From positions 7,850,026 to 7,914,025 of the forward strand of contig LR990061.1 in NCBI GenBank assembly GCA_905147135.1: DNA of 64,000 nt. The letters run 5' to 3'. The translations under genes and the position numbers were made by a program. Positions 55,396-64,000 of this stretch are shown here, in pieces; position 1 is the stretch's first letter; each line of letters begins with the position of its first letter. Origin of the DNA: Blastobasis lacticolella. Its lineage: Eukaryota > Arthropoda > Insecta > Lepidoptera > Blastobasidae. The notes under the pieces are model-generated. The model had not been told where the DNA came from. It searched no databases and saw only the letters and a list, made by a program, of their open reading frames with translations.

Positions 55396-56829
55396 CAATT
55401 GAACAATTCTGTATGTAGAGTCTCTTTGTCCAAAATGATAAAATGTCAAACTCTCGTGAAGACGTTCTTTATAAAGCGCGTATCCAAATGGATAGGTCTC
55501 TATGTTGCTAGTTAACGGAATGTGAAAATTTGTATCCATTTGGAAAATTTGTATCGTAAATCATCAAGGGGATAAAGCAGTATGTTACGCCATGGGTGTC
55601 ATATTGGATCTCTAGAGTTATCTGCTGAGCGAGATGAAGAAGTTACGTAGAGTCCTGAGTGAAGCAAGGAGTTCAAGATGCTGAAGACTAAGACAACTTT
55701 GTCCCAGAAGTGAATTCTCTACTTTTCGCACCATCTGTGAAATAATAAATTTATTAATTAAAGTGTCTGATTTAACAAACTCTGTCTAACAAAACCCGAA
55801 GCCGTGTCGCTTCTCAATATTTTCGTGTATTTTAATATTAAATAAAATTGTTAATTATTTGGAATTGCTAAAATTAAAATAACACCAAACACCATTTTTA
55901 AAATCACACTTTTTTCTCTATTTTGGCAGTCTAGGGTACTACCCTTACATCTAGTCTTTAGTTACAGTTTGTATTCGCGCCTTTTTTGGTGTTTCTTTTT
56001 ACAATAAGCATAATAGAAAAAAATTATAAATATGAGATTTACAACTCTCCTTACAATGCCCGTATGCTAAAAGTTTAAATACGAATTCGAAATCCAAATT
56101 CAAATCACTTTATTTCTCTCGGGAATTTCATACAAACCCGAATTTTACGTCCCTGCCATTCTTTACGTTGACATTTCGTGACATGTCATAATAATTGGAC
56201 ATTGTCGAGCAGGAGGAAACAGAAATACGAATACCTCTATTACGCGTAATATGAATACGAATTTTCCGCGAACGAAGTAGGTAAATACAGGTCATTATAA
56301 TTAGTAACACACAACAGTTAAAAAACGTGGTTACAAACCTATAATTATCATATTATGCGTGGTGGTAACTGGCAACGCAACCTATCGCAAAGTATAGTCG
56401 TTCACAAATTTATTTATTCGTATGGCAAAACTACAGTATACGAGAAACACATTCAACTACAAATTTAAATTAAGCGAAGTCAGCCATTTAATTGCTCCGT
56501 CACTAAGGGTGATCAGGTGATAAATTAAATACTTAAACAAAGTACTCACAATAGGTACCTAAAAATACCTGCTCATCCACGCCCTAAAACGTAAACACGG
56601 AAACATGGCGATGCATTTATAAAAATGAAGCCGTCAAAACGCCCAAAATTTAAAAGTCGAACGCGCCCAAATCATAAGTCATTAACGTCCAATAAGTTAA
56701 AAAGTTAACAGGGCTGCCTAATAAATCATTTTTTATTTCATCTCTGTACCAATTTTTCTGAGTCCTTTTTCATCAGTTAACAAAATGTGGCACTCAATTG
56801 TAAGGTTTTATACTGCTCCGATTCCCTGC
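55396..56829. other. AT-rich interval
   Basis: No gene or clear repeat recognised. Only short ORFs of 60 codons. Confidence 0.3.
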
Positions 56830-56859
56830 TTTTTTTTTCGACGGGCAAACCGTTTTAAT

Positions 56860-57166
56860 GATTTCGTCCAATCAGATCGCGCGATTAGCTGTAACGCGCC
56901 GCCCTCCCGCCCCCTGATTGGTCCGGCGGCCCGACAGATTGCGCTATGGCGAGAAATGGTTTAAGTTTAGGGCATCTCATTCTTACGATTTAGTGTTGGG
57001 ATGTGGCTCGTAGTATGTTGATGTAAATTGTCGATGTATACTTTTGTATTCGACGTGTTTAAGTCATGAGGTGGTTAAGAATGGATATTTATTAATTGAT
57101 TGACTGAAATACTTGAAATACTTTTTTTTGTATTTTCTACTAATTAAAGTAGTTTTCAGGAATAAA
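56860..57166 (+). promoter_or_regulatory. Candidate promoter with CCAAT boxes and non-coding first exon
   Basis: GTCCAATCAGATCGCGCG and CCCTGATTGGTCCGG are two CCAAT boxes in opposite orientation, around a CpG-rich core (56860-56950) in otherwise AT-rich DNA. About 215 bases downstream, AGGAATAAAG|GTAAGT at 57163-57172 is a good donor. A transcript starting near 56980 and spliced at 57166 would give a 5' UTR exon. No acceptor or coding exon could be linked to it in the window. Confidence 0.25.
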
Positions 57167-57172
57167 GGTAAG

Positions 57173-58326
57173 TCGTGAATCAAAATCTCATTTTTAGTAC
57201 TAGGTACTTGCAAACGCGAATAACATTATAAACAGATATATTAAGATGAGGTAGGTATTTCAGTTTAAGTTAGGTGCAAGTAATTGTTAGTCATTTATAA
57301 AATTAGCAATAAAATTATGATGTAAGTTTATAGTAAGTGCTCCATAACAGCGTACAAGGGCGGGCATCCGACGATTTCAAATATCTCTCGAGTGACGCTC
57401 TTAAGTATCTTGGAACAAGTAATTTTACTATTTAGTTGTAATAAATAAATAATAACTCGTTAAACGTACATATTGAGTGCATTTCGGTTTGATAAAATAA
57501 AATGTTGAATAATAAATGTTTGTATTATTCAACATCTGTCCTCTTTTTATTACACTGAAATAGAAAAATAGAACGAACAAAATTTAAAAACCTAACTAAA
57601 CAATTATCGCACCTTTACATTTTTGTGTTTTTAAATCTTTGTAATGATTATTTCCTGATAACAAGTTCTCATAACGTCACGCCATATTCTGTATATGATT
57701 GGTTTAATTGGAAAAATTCTTAAATAAAAATATTTTTTAATCTTGGTGGATTAAAAAATAATTTTATTTAAGTTTGATGCAAACAATCTTACAGTCTGCC
57801 TGATGGTAAGCAGATACCGCAGTGTATAGACTGTACTCGTGTTGCTATAGTTTACAGTTGTTAAGTTTATAAGTTTAAATAATGTTATTCTTGTAACAGT
57901 AGGAGCGCGTGCAAATGAGCTGATTTTTGTCGATGCGAAGAAAAGGTATGTAACGTCATAATTTTTTATACGAAGAAAAAGGATCTTGAAATGCCAAATG
58001 GTTTCAGTACCCAATTAAAAAAGCCGAACCTCGAACTTTGACACACTATCGATACCTAAAACTATCGACAGACTCCCATCCCTAGCCCAAGTAATTGAGC
58101 GGGAACCGTGGACGGAGTCACTAAACGATGTTGAGACTTACCAATCGTTTGCGGTCGCCAATAGCTTTTAAATCGATACAGACCGCTAGACGGTTTCCGG
58201 TTACATTTTACATCGTGGTTCTTATACAGCGTAATGGTGGCCAAGAAATTGCCTGCTTGCTCTACTTGAACATTTATTCATCAATTTATTGTACACAAAA
58301 AGTCAATGGGTACCGAATCATATAAT
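57173..58326. other. AT-rich interval with one LINE-R remnant
   Basis: 57763-57840 is a LINE-R 3' end (GATGCAAACAATCTTACAGT, CTGCCTGATGGTAAGCAGAT). At 58049-58073 two TATCGATA/CTATCGACA-type motifs occur. No gene recognised. Confidence 0.35.
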
Positions 58327-58503
58327 CGAGGCTATTGTCTAACTCAGTTGTCAACTGAATTTAACGTTAGATAATTTTACACTACGTCATCTGCGGTGCC
58401 ACTGGCTACGGCGTTTATAAAATTAGAGTTTTGTAAGATTATTAATGTAAAGTTAAACACGTTTAAAATGTCAAATTCAGTTGTACACTGAGATAGCCCT
58501 CTA
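58327..58503 (-). repeat. TIR element A copy
   Basis: GAGGCTATTGTCTAACTCAG, TTGTCAACTGAATTTAACG, then CTACGTCATCTGCGGTGCCA, ATGTCAAATTCAGTTGTACA, CTGAGATAGCCCTC. Reversed relative to 42671-42832. Confidence 0.65.
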
Positions 58504-58689
58504 CTAGTACTCTTTTCCCGAAATTGAATAAATAACTATAGGTACACAATCATTTTTATAAATAATTAAACTATTAATACAAATAATCCACATCTAATAT
58601 TCCGATTGATCGAACGAGAAAAGTAAATGAGCTTAATCGTCTAAATTATGATTATAATATATATGAATATATTTGGCACGTTTTATTAT

Positions 58690-58843
58690 CTGCGGGGCTA
58701 TTGGCTAACTCAGTTGACAACTGTATTTGACACTAGATAATTCTACACCACGTCATCTACGTTGAAAACTGGCAATAGCGTCTACCAAATTAGAGTAGTG
58801 TCCGATTTTTTTATGTCAAATTCAGTTGTCCACTGAGATAGCC
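58690..58843 (-). repeat. TIR element A copy
   Basis: CTGCGGGGCTATTGGCTAAC, TCAGTTGACAACTGTATTTG, ACCACGTCATCTACGTTG, GTCTACCAAATTAGAGTAG, ATGTCAAATTCAGTTGTCCA, CTGAGATAGC. Only about 190 bp from the previous copy and in the same orientation. Confidence 0.7.
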
Positions 58844-60090
58844 GATAGGCCCTGTGGTCTGTTTCTAAGATATTATTGTCGCCTTGAAAGGGGTTGGAGC
58901 TATTTTCTAAATATCTACTCTAACGGATTTTACATAGCGTTTAATTTGCATGAGATAGGTACAACACAAGAGCATTATGTCCATTACACTGCACAAAACA
59001 TTTCAATGTACCCTCTTTTAAGTTAAATTGTAAAATTTATCTGTATCTCGTAAATGGCTGACAGAAGTTATGCTATTGAAGGTACTTACATATCTTATTG
59101 TAGTAAGCTGTGAGTTATCCGAATACAATAAACTTAAAATAACCACTTAATAAATACCGCTTCAAGACCATTTTTCTACAGCAACATACATGGTTACTCT
59201 ATCTTAATTGGATTGAGGGAAAGAGAAGGCCACTAGCTTCCTGGGCCTAAAGAACTCATACTTTAGGTAGGTATCCTATAGGTACCTTATCTATAATCAA
59301 ATTTCCATGGATGAACACAAACCTGAATTTCAATTCAATATAGTTAAATTAATTATTGATGTGTTAACTGAAGCAAAATCACTGACCTATTGTCTGAATT
59401 CACATTTGTTCTTTTGTATTGGCAGAATGACGAGGTATGTAAAAATTGTTTGTGTATATCTATGAAAAATTTATGATTGAATGTAGTAGAAATCCTGTAG
59501 TATGTACGTACATATGTTACACTTATAGGTATTATTTGTTATACTTATAAGTAGGTACATAAAGTAGGTTGATACCTCATTTGTCTAGCATCTCTCTGCC
59601 AAGTTCATTCATAATCATCGTTATATCAACCGGGAGACGCCCACTGCTGGTCATAGGCCTCCCCCAGAGATCTCCACTAAGGCCGGTTTTGTGCCGCATC
59701 CAGCTGCTACCTGCGATCTAAGTCGAATCAAGTGCTGTCCAAGTTCATTATTTTACGAAAATTATTAAAAAAATTATAGTCATCGTTAAAACGAAATACA
59801 ATTTAAAAACAGTTTACCGCCCAGCCACCGTTATTTAGTTTGAGCGGCCATTTTGGAAAGTTAATTCCGCCGTAAATGGTCCGATATTACAACTTGTAAG
59901 ACTAATATGAACATAATGGCTCTCGTTACGAATGATAGATGAGCCGCAAATTGCTACCCTACGCGTCGCTTGATAAGTCGTTATATGTTTAGACTTTCTG
60001 TGTATTATGGACCATGACAAAACGGACACGATATCCGAATTTGAGTGTCTATTCCTCTGTAGCTATATATCCGTTTATTCCAATTAAAAA
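58844..60090. other. Interval with one LINE fragment
   Basis: 59618-59712 (minus) holds the fragment GGGAGACGCCCACTGCTGGT, CATAGGCCTCCCCCAGAGAT, ATCCAGCTGCTACCTGCGAT, related to 45574-45740. Otherwise no gene or repeat that I can defend. Confidence 0.4.
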
Positions 60091-60250
60091 AACCGGGCGA
60101 TGTACCGCGCGGGAGCGCAACGGGAATATAGCGCCAAGATGAAGATGGTTCCAATTAAAAAAAAAAATATTATTAGAATAAATAAATATGTTTTGACAAA
60201 TTGACACAGCGCCATCTAGCCCCAAAGTAAGCAAAGCTTGTGTTATGGTA
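60091..60250. mobile_element. LINE-T tail fragment followed by an S2 3' fragment
   Basis: 60091-60147: CCGGGCGATGTACCGCGCGG, GAGCGCAACGGGAATATAGC, GCCAAGATGAAGATGG (shared tail). 60195-60247: GACAAATTGACACAGCGCCA, TCTAGCCCCAAAGTAAGCAA, AGCTTGTGTTATGG (3' end of S2, minus orientation). Confidence 0.6.
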
Positions 60251-60982
60251 TTATTAAGCATACCTGCACGAGGACTGAGGAGGCTTAAGCCCAGCAGTGG
60301 ACTGCTATGCGCTGTCAACACGGTATGTATAGAAGTTAAATATTTTACAAGAACCATTGGTCTTAATAAATAAGCCACATCTCGTCAATTAGTAGTATCA
60401 ATTATAATACCTACTCTATAATATTTTGATTGGTTAGACATGGCTGCTAGGTATGACTGTAATAAAGCTTTGATAACTTCTTCGAACAAAATAAGGATCA
60501 TTCGAATATGCTTAATTGGGTGTAGAATTGTTTTACATTAAATACTCAAATAACTAAGTAAAAAAAAATTATATTGTCTGTATTACATATTTTAAACTCT
60601 AAATATGTCTATAAAGTTAAATGTAAACATGACAAGTACTGATAAGTAAGCGTACTTATCCAGTTTCCAGTTTTATTTCACTATTTTTGTAAATAATTGT
60701 TTTATTTGCACTACTTTTAAACTAATTTAGTTGTGTGAATATCTCTAAACGAATAACTGAATCTTAATTAACATTATTAACGAATATTTATATATTTATT
60801 TATTGGAGTACCAACAGCTATATAAAACATAATAAATATTATATTAGAGTCAATAAGCCAATTACAGGTCCTCGATATAATAATTAGTTTTAGAAGATAA
60901 GATTGCAATTTATTAAAAAAAGAAGAACTACCGACAAATAAACAATTTCAGATTTATTTTATCAATTGAAAACGAAACAAAC
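60251..60982. other. AT-rich interval
   Basis: No gene or repeat recognised. Confidence 0.3.
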
Positions 60983-61412
60983 ATGTGGATAATTAATTAC
61001 TACGCGAAACAGAAATTAGCACGGAGAATGAAAGTTATACAAGCGCGCGCCGCAGGCAAAATAGGCCGATTCATTGGTCCCGCTGGTCCTTATATAGGGT
61101 CGTTGACTGGTGGCGCCCTCTGCACGGAGAACGCAGCTAACACGGCCTCTCCTGACGGAGCAGCGTCCTCGCCGCTCACTGGGTCTGGTTCCAGGTATTT
61201 TGGCAGCTCTGTGCAACTTTCTGCGGGCTCCGGCCTTTCTAAAGGTCTGTGACCGCTGGCTCCAGGTTGTGGCTTTCGCTGTGGATGTGCAGGTTCCACG
61301 ATCTCTTGGTCTAGCACCTGAGGGTAAGAGATTATACGTGAGCCAGTAAATAAAGGTTATAGACATTACCCATCGGTATGGGTCAGATTTTTCCATGCGC
61401 CACGCTATGTGT
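60983..61412 (-). repeat. Possible 3' LTR of the gypsy-type element
   Basis: A GC-rich block of about 430 bp lies between AT-rich DNA and the decayed element. On the minus strand it can be read from TGACACATAGCG to ATTATCCACA, with CCAATGAATCGGCC and TATATAAGG as promoter-like boxes inside. These TG...CA limits are a reading choice; the second LTR is outside the window, so they cannot be confirmed. Short ORFs on both strands (60983-61252 and 61016-61396) show no domain. Confidence 0.25.
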
Positions 61413-61491
61413 CATCCGGTAGATACTTATTTGTGTACTAGGAGAATGTCTTCACGAATCTAGCCTTAAAAGAGATCACGAGTTACCCACA

Positions 61492-61886
61492 GCCACAGCG
61501 GGCCTTACGAGGGTCTTCCAACGCCACGGCGGGTCTTACATGGGCCACCCAATGCCACAGCGGGCCTTACGAGGGTCTTCCAACGCCACGGCGGGTCTTA
61601 CATGGGCCACCCAATGCCACAGCGGGCCTTACGAGGGTCTTCCAATGCCACTGCGGGTCTTACATGGGCCACCCAATGCCACAGCGGGCCTTACGAGGGT
61701 CTTCCAATGCCACTGCGGGTCTTACATGGGCCACCTAATGCCACAGCGGGCCTTACGAGGGTCTTCCAACGCCACGGCGGGTCTTACATGGGCCACCCAA
61801 TGCCACAGCGGGCCTTACGAGGGTCTTCCAATGCCACTGTGGGTCTTACATGGGCCACCTAATGCCGCAGCGGGCCTTATATAGGT
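61492..61886 (+). repeat. Dimeric 31-bp minisatellite (62-bp higher-order unit)
   Basis: Six head-to-tail 62-bp units plus a partial seventh. Each unit is two related 31-mers: A = GCCACAGCGGGCCTTACGAG + GGTCTTCCAAC; B = GCCACGGCGGGTCTTACATG + GGCCACCCAAT. B variants have ACTG for ACGG in units 3, 4 and 6 and CCTAAT in units 4 and 6. A degenerate related 31-mer sits at about 61961-61982. Because 31 and 62 are not multiples of 3, successive units move through all three frames, giving 114- and 86-codon ORFs that are offset copies of one another. Confidence 0.95.
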
Positions 61887-62019
61887 CACACATCCCTTAA
61901 CGCCAGGATGAACTGCCACTCGCTGCAATTGAACATAAATAAAGACAAAAAGGATTATCCAACGCCACGGTGGGCCTTACATGGAACTCTCTTGCATGAC
62001 TGCTCTTCGGCCTAATTAA

Positions 62020-63048
62020 ACTTAACATCCTTTTAGTCAAAAACGCCATGGTGGCCGCCTTGGTATCGTACCCTGAGATATGCCTCCTGAAGTATCCGGC
62101 CAGGCCGAGAATCTGTCACTTGTTTTACTGTTTTAAGTATGGGAAACATGGCTAGTGCATTTATCTTTAGTGCGCTCGGCGAGACCTGACCCTTGCCTAT
62201 CGTTCTCCCAAAATATTCTGCCCCCTATGTGAGAAAAAAGCACTTGCGTAGGTTAATTGAAAACCCGGCTTCAGTTAAGGTCTTCAGAATAGAATCGAGC
62301 AAAGATAGGCCACTCTAAACAGTGTTGCTAAGCAATAACACGTCATCACTATAAACGAAGACTTGGCCTGCATCAATGAACGGCCTCAGCGTGGTCGGAA
62401 ATAATGCGTTGATATACAACCGGTGTATTCGCAAGTCCATAAGTCATTTTAAAGTACTCAAAATGTCTCTCGGGCGTAACGGACGCAGTCGTATGCACAG
62501 AATCCTCGGCGATTTTATTTAGTGGATAACGGTCACCATATCTGATGCCGTAAAGTAGTTATAGTTCCCGAGCCTGTTGATGTGGTCCTCAATTAAAGGA
62601 AGCAGGTACCGATCTTTTATGGTGATGGTATTGAAGGCGCGATAGTCTACTACTATCCTATCCGAGCTGTCTTTCTTTTTTTTACTAAAAGAATAGGGCT
62701 TGCAAACGTGGACTCCGATTCACGTATTATGCCTTTTTCTTTCAAATCGCGGACGATGTCGCGAACGTGCAGTTTTTCGTCGTGCGACAATTTGTACGGT
62801 CGGTAATTAACAGGCTCATCACTAGTGAGCCGAATGCGCCCTGTTTTGACAGTCGTCGTTGCAGTGCCGCTAAGAAAGTACTCGGAGTACTTGTTCAGCA
62901 CGGAAGCCAGTTGCACCTTTTCATTGCCGCGTAGCGGTGTATTAATTGAGTCGAGTTGCACAGTTGGTTCACTACAAGTCACATTATTTACTACCGATGT
63001 ATTTCTAATAATGCGCTGACAGTCGCCCGAGCATATGCGATACCTCAT
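62020..63048 (-). pseudogene. Ty3/gypsy-type reverse transcriptase, frameshifted
   Basis: The frame at 62653-63048 holds the linker and RT start: KTGRIRLTSDEPVNYRPYKL, ending EKGIIRESESTFASPILLVK. At the A-run near 62671-62684 the frame shifts; the next frame continues with a VDYRAFN-type motif. Further down, PFIDAGQVFVYSDDV carries the YxDD catalytic box as YSDD (about 62345-62360), followed by an AGYFRRHI motif near 62075. At least two more frame changes lie between. RNase H and integrase cannot be recognised; the sequence degenerates near 62020. The enzyme would copy element RNA into DNA. Clearly inactive. Confidence 0.8.
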
Positions 63049-64000
63049 CTATTTAAAACGTCTGTACCAATGCGAACCGGGGTACTGAGGTAACTACGGG
63101 GTACTACATAAAAGTCGACTTCTAGTGTTACATCACTAAATTCTACCGGTAATGTAACGAAGGACTCCGAACGCATTTCTAATCCGCCTAAGCCGCGTAA
63201 AATCTGTACACTCGGGACCACGCGACACGAGAGATATTTGACAAGTTCATTTGAAATTAGCGAAGTGCTGGAGCCGCTATCGATCAACACATCTGTAGGA
63301 ACGCCACATAACACCGCGGTAACTACGTCGCGATTAGTAGACTTATTCATTGTTTCCCGACAGGAATTTACGTTCGCTTTATTACGTGACTCAGATCGCT
63401 CTTTTGTAAAACACTGTTGTTCGAGGTGACCTCCCTTCTTACAAAAAGTACACACAATTTTATTTTTCGAATCGGGGGTAGTTGTTCTAGAAATATTTTT
63501 GTTACGGTCGGTTTTAGAATCTACCTCTAGTTTTGGTCTTTTCGTGCAGCGATTACTTCTATGACCAGATAGGCCACAATTATGACATCGAAAGTCGATC
63601 GCGCGTTTGGGAATTATTACGTACACTTGCAGATGATTTGGTTGCAAATAAATTGATAAGAACTCCACAATTGTCTCGGGCGTTAATTTGGCGTTAGTCG
63701 CGGCTGCCCGAATTTGGGGATATTTTATACCACGCACAATTATGGCACACAACAGTTCATTAATTAGCCCTTTAACGATACGTAGCCGTAACAATGATTT
63801 ACGTGCGTAGTCGGCATATGAGGAGCACTTATTTCATTTACAGGATTCAGTACACATTACATCAAATAGAATATTCGCCACATCAATGTGAGGCGGACAT
63901 AATGATTTTAATTCCTTTTTAAAATTTGACCAAGTACGAGCGTCACTAGACCATTCGCGCAACCAGGAGTCTGCGTCACGCCTCAGTGATAAGCCATGAC
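63045..64000 (-). pseudogene. Gag C-terminal part and aspartic protease of the gypsy-type element
   Basis: The minus-strand frame is open from the right window edge to 63045 except for one in-frame TGA at 63834-63836. After that stop it is open for 249 codons from the first Met. It has two CCHC zinc knuckles, C-x2-C-x4-H-x4-C, at residues 70-83 and 115-128 of that stretch, and a retroviral-type protease signature VLIDSGSSTSLIS at 169-181. Upstream of the TGA, WLREWSSDARTWSNFKKEL resembles Ty3 capsid. The frame ends IGTDVLNR-stop in an ATGA overlap with the RT frame, suggesting either a -1 frameshift junction or decay. Gag would package element RNA and the protease would cut the polyprotein. 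The element continues beyond the window. Confidence 0.8.

Noticed and set aside
61540..61884. 114-codon repetitive ORF (and its 86-codon shadow at 61602-61862)
   Set aside because: Both are translations of the 62-bp minisatellite in different frames. The repeat length is not a multiple of 3 and the frames are equivalent, so coding is not supported.

Overview
The window looks like AT-rich, intron- and transposon-dominated nuclear DNA from a moth or butterfly. The evidence is (i) dense dispersed repeats of kinds familiar from lepidopteran genomes, including Helitron-like copies ending CCACTAGT, tRNA-derived SINEs, truncated non-LTR retrotransposons and many short TIR elements, and (ii) one host coding exon that I recognise, the last exon of a TLX/C15 (clawless) homeobox gene. 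No bacterial-type genes, CRISPR arrays or rRNA operons are visible. No complete host gene lies in the window.

Layout. 1-19 kb: TIR elements, SINEs and Helitron-like copies, including a 5S-rRNA-derived element at 1.7 kb, a near-perfect 103-bp palindrome at 5.95 kb and a DRE/TATA promoter-like cluster at 6.5 kb. 19.085-19.382 kb: terminal coding exon of C15, + strand; its homeodomain exon was not found upstream. 25.222-25.386 kb: an intact 55-codon, phase-0 exon on the + strand with good splice sites, product not recognised. 26-33 kb: SINE cluster. 33.885-36.817 kb: a 5'-truncated Jockey-like non-LTR retrotransposon with a long intact endonuclease-RT ORF, a 23-A tail and a clear target-site duplication. 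37-60 kb: almost entirely repeats, with several datable nested insertions. 61.49-61.89 kb: a dimeric 31-bp minisatellite. 62.0-64.0 kb (- strand): a decayed Ty3/gypsy-type element (gag zinc knuckles, aspartic protease, RT) running off the right edge.

How the parts relate. The retroelements appear to form a parasite network. A tRNA-derived SINE (called S1), a 5S-derived SINE (S5) and a non-LTR retrotransposon (here called LINE-T) share one GC-rich 3' tail that ends in a GATGATGA-type run. This fits SINEs borrowing the LINE machinery. Other families used below: S2 = tRNA-Gly-derived SINE; S3 = 250-bp repeat beginning near CAGTCCACTGCAGGACTT; H = Helitron-like; TIR elements A to G; LINE-R = 3' ends with the GGTCACCACTGCC-type tail.

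Limits: all calls come from reading the sequence by eye. Repeat boundaries are good to a few bases only where target duplications are visible. Family names such as Jockey, gypsy and Helitron are inferences from motifs, not database hits.
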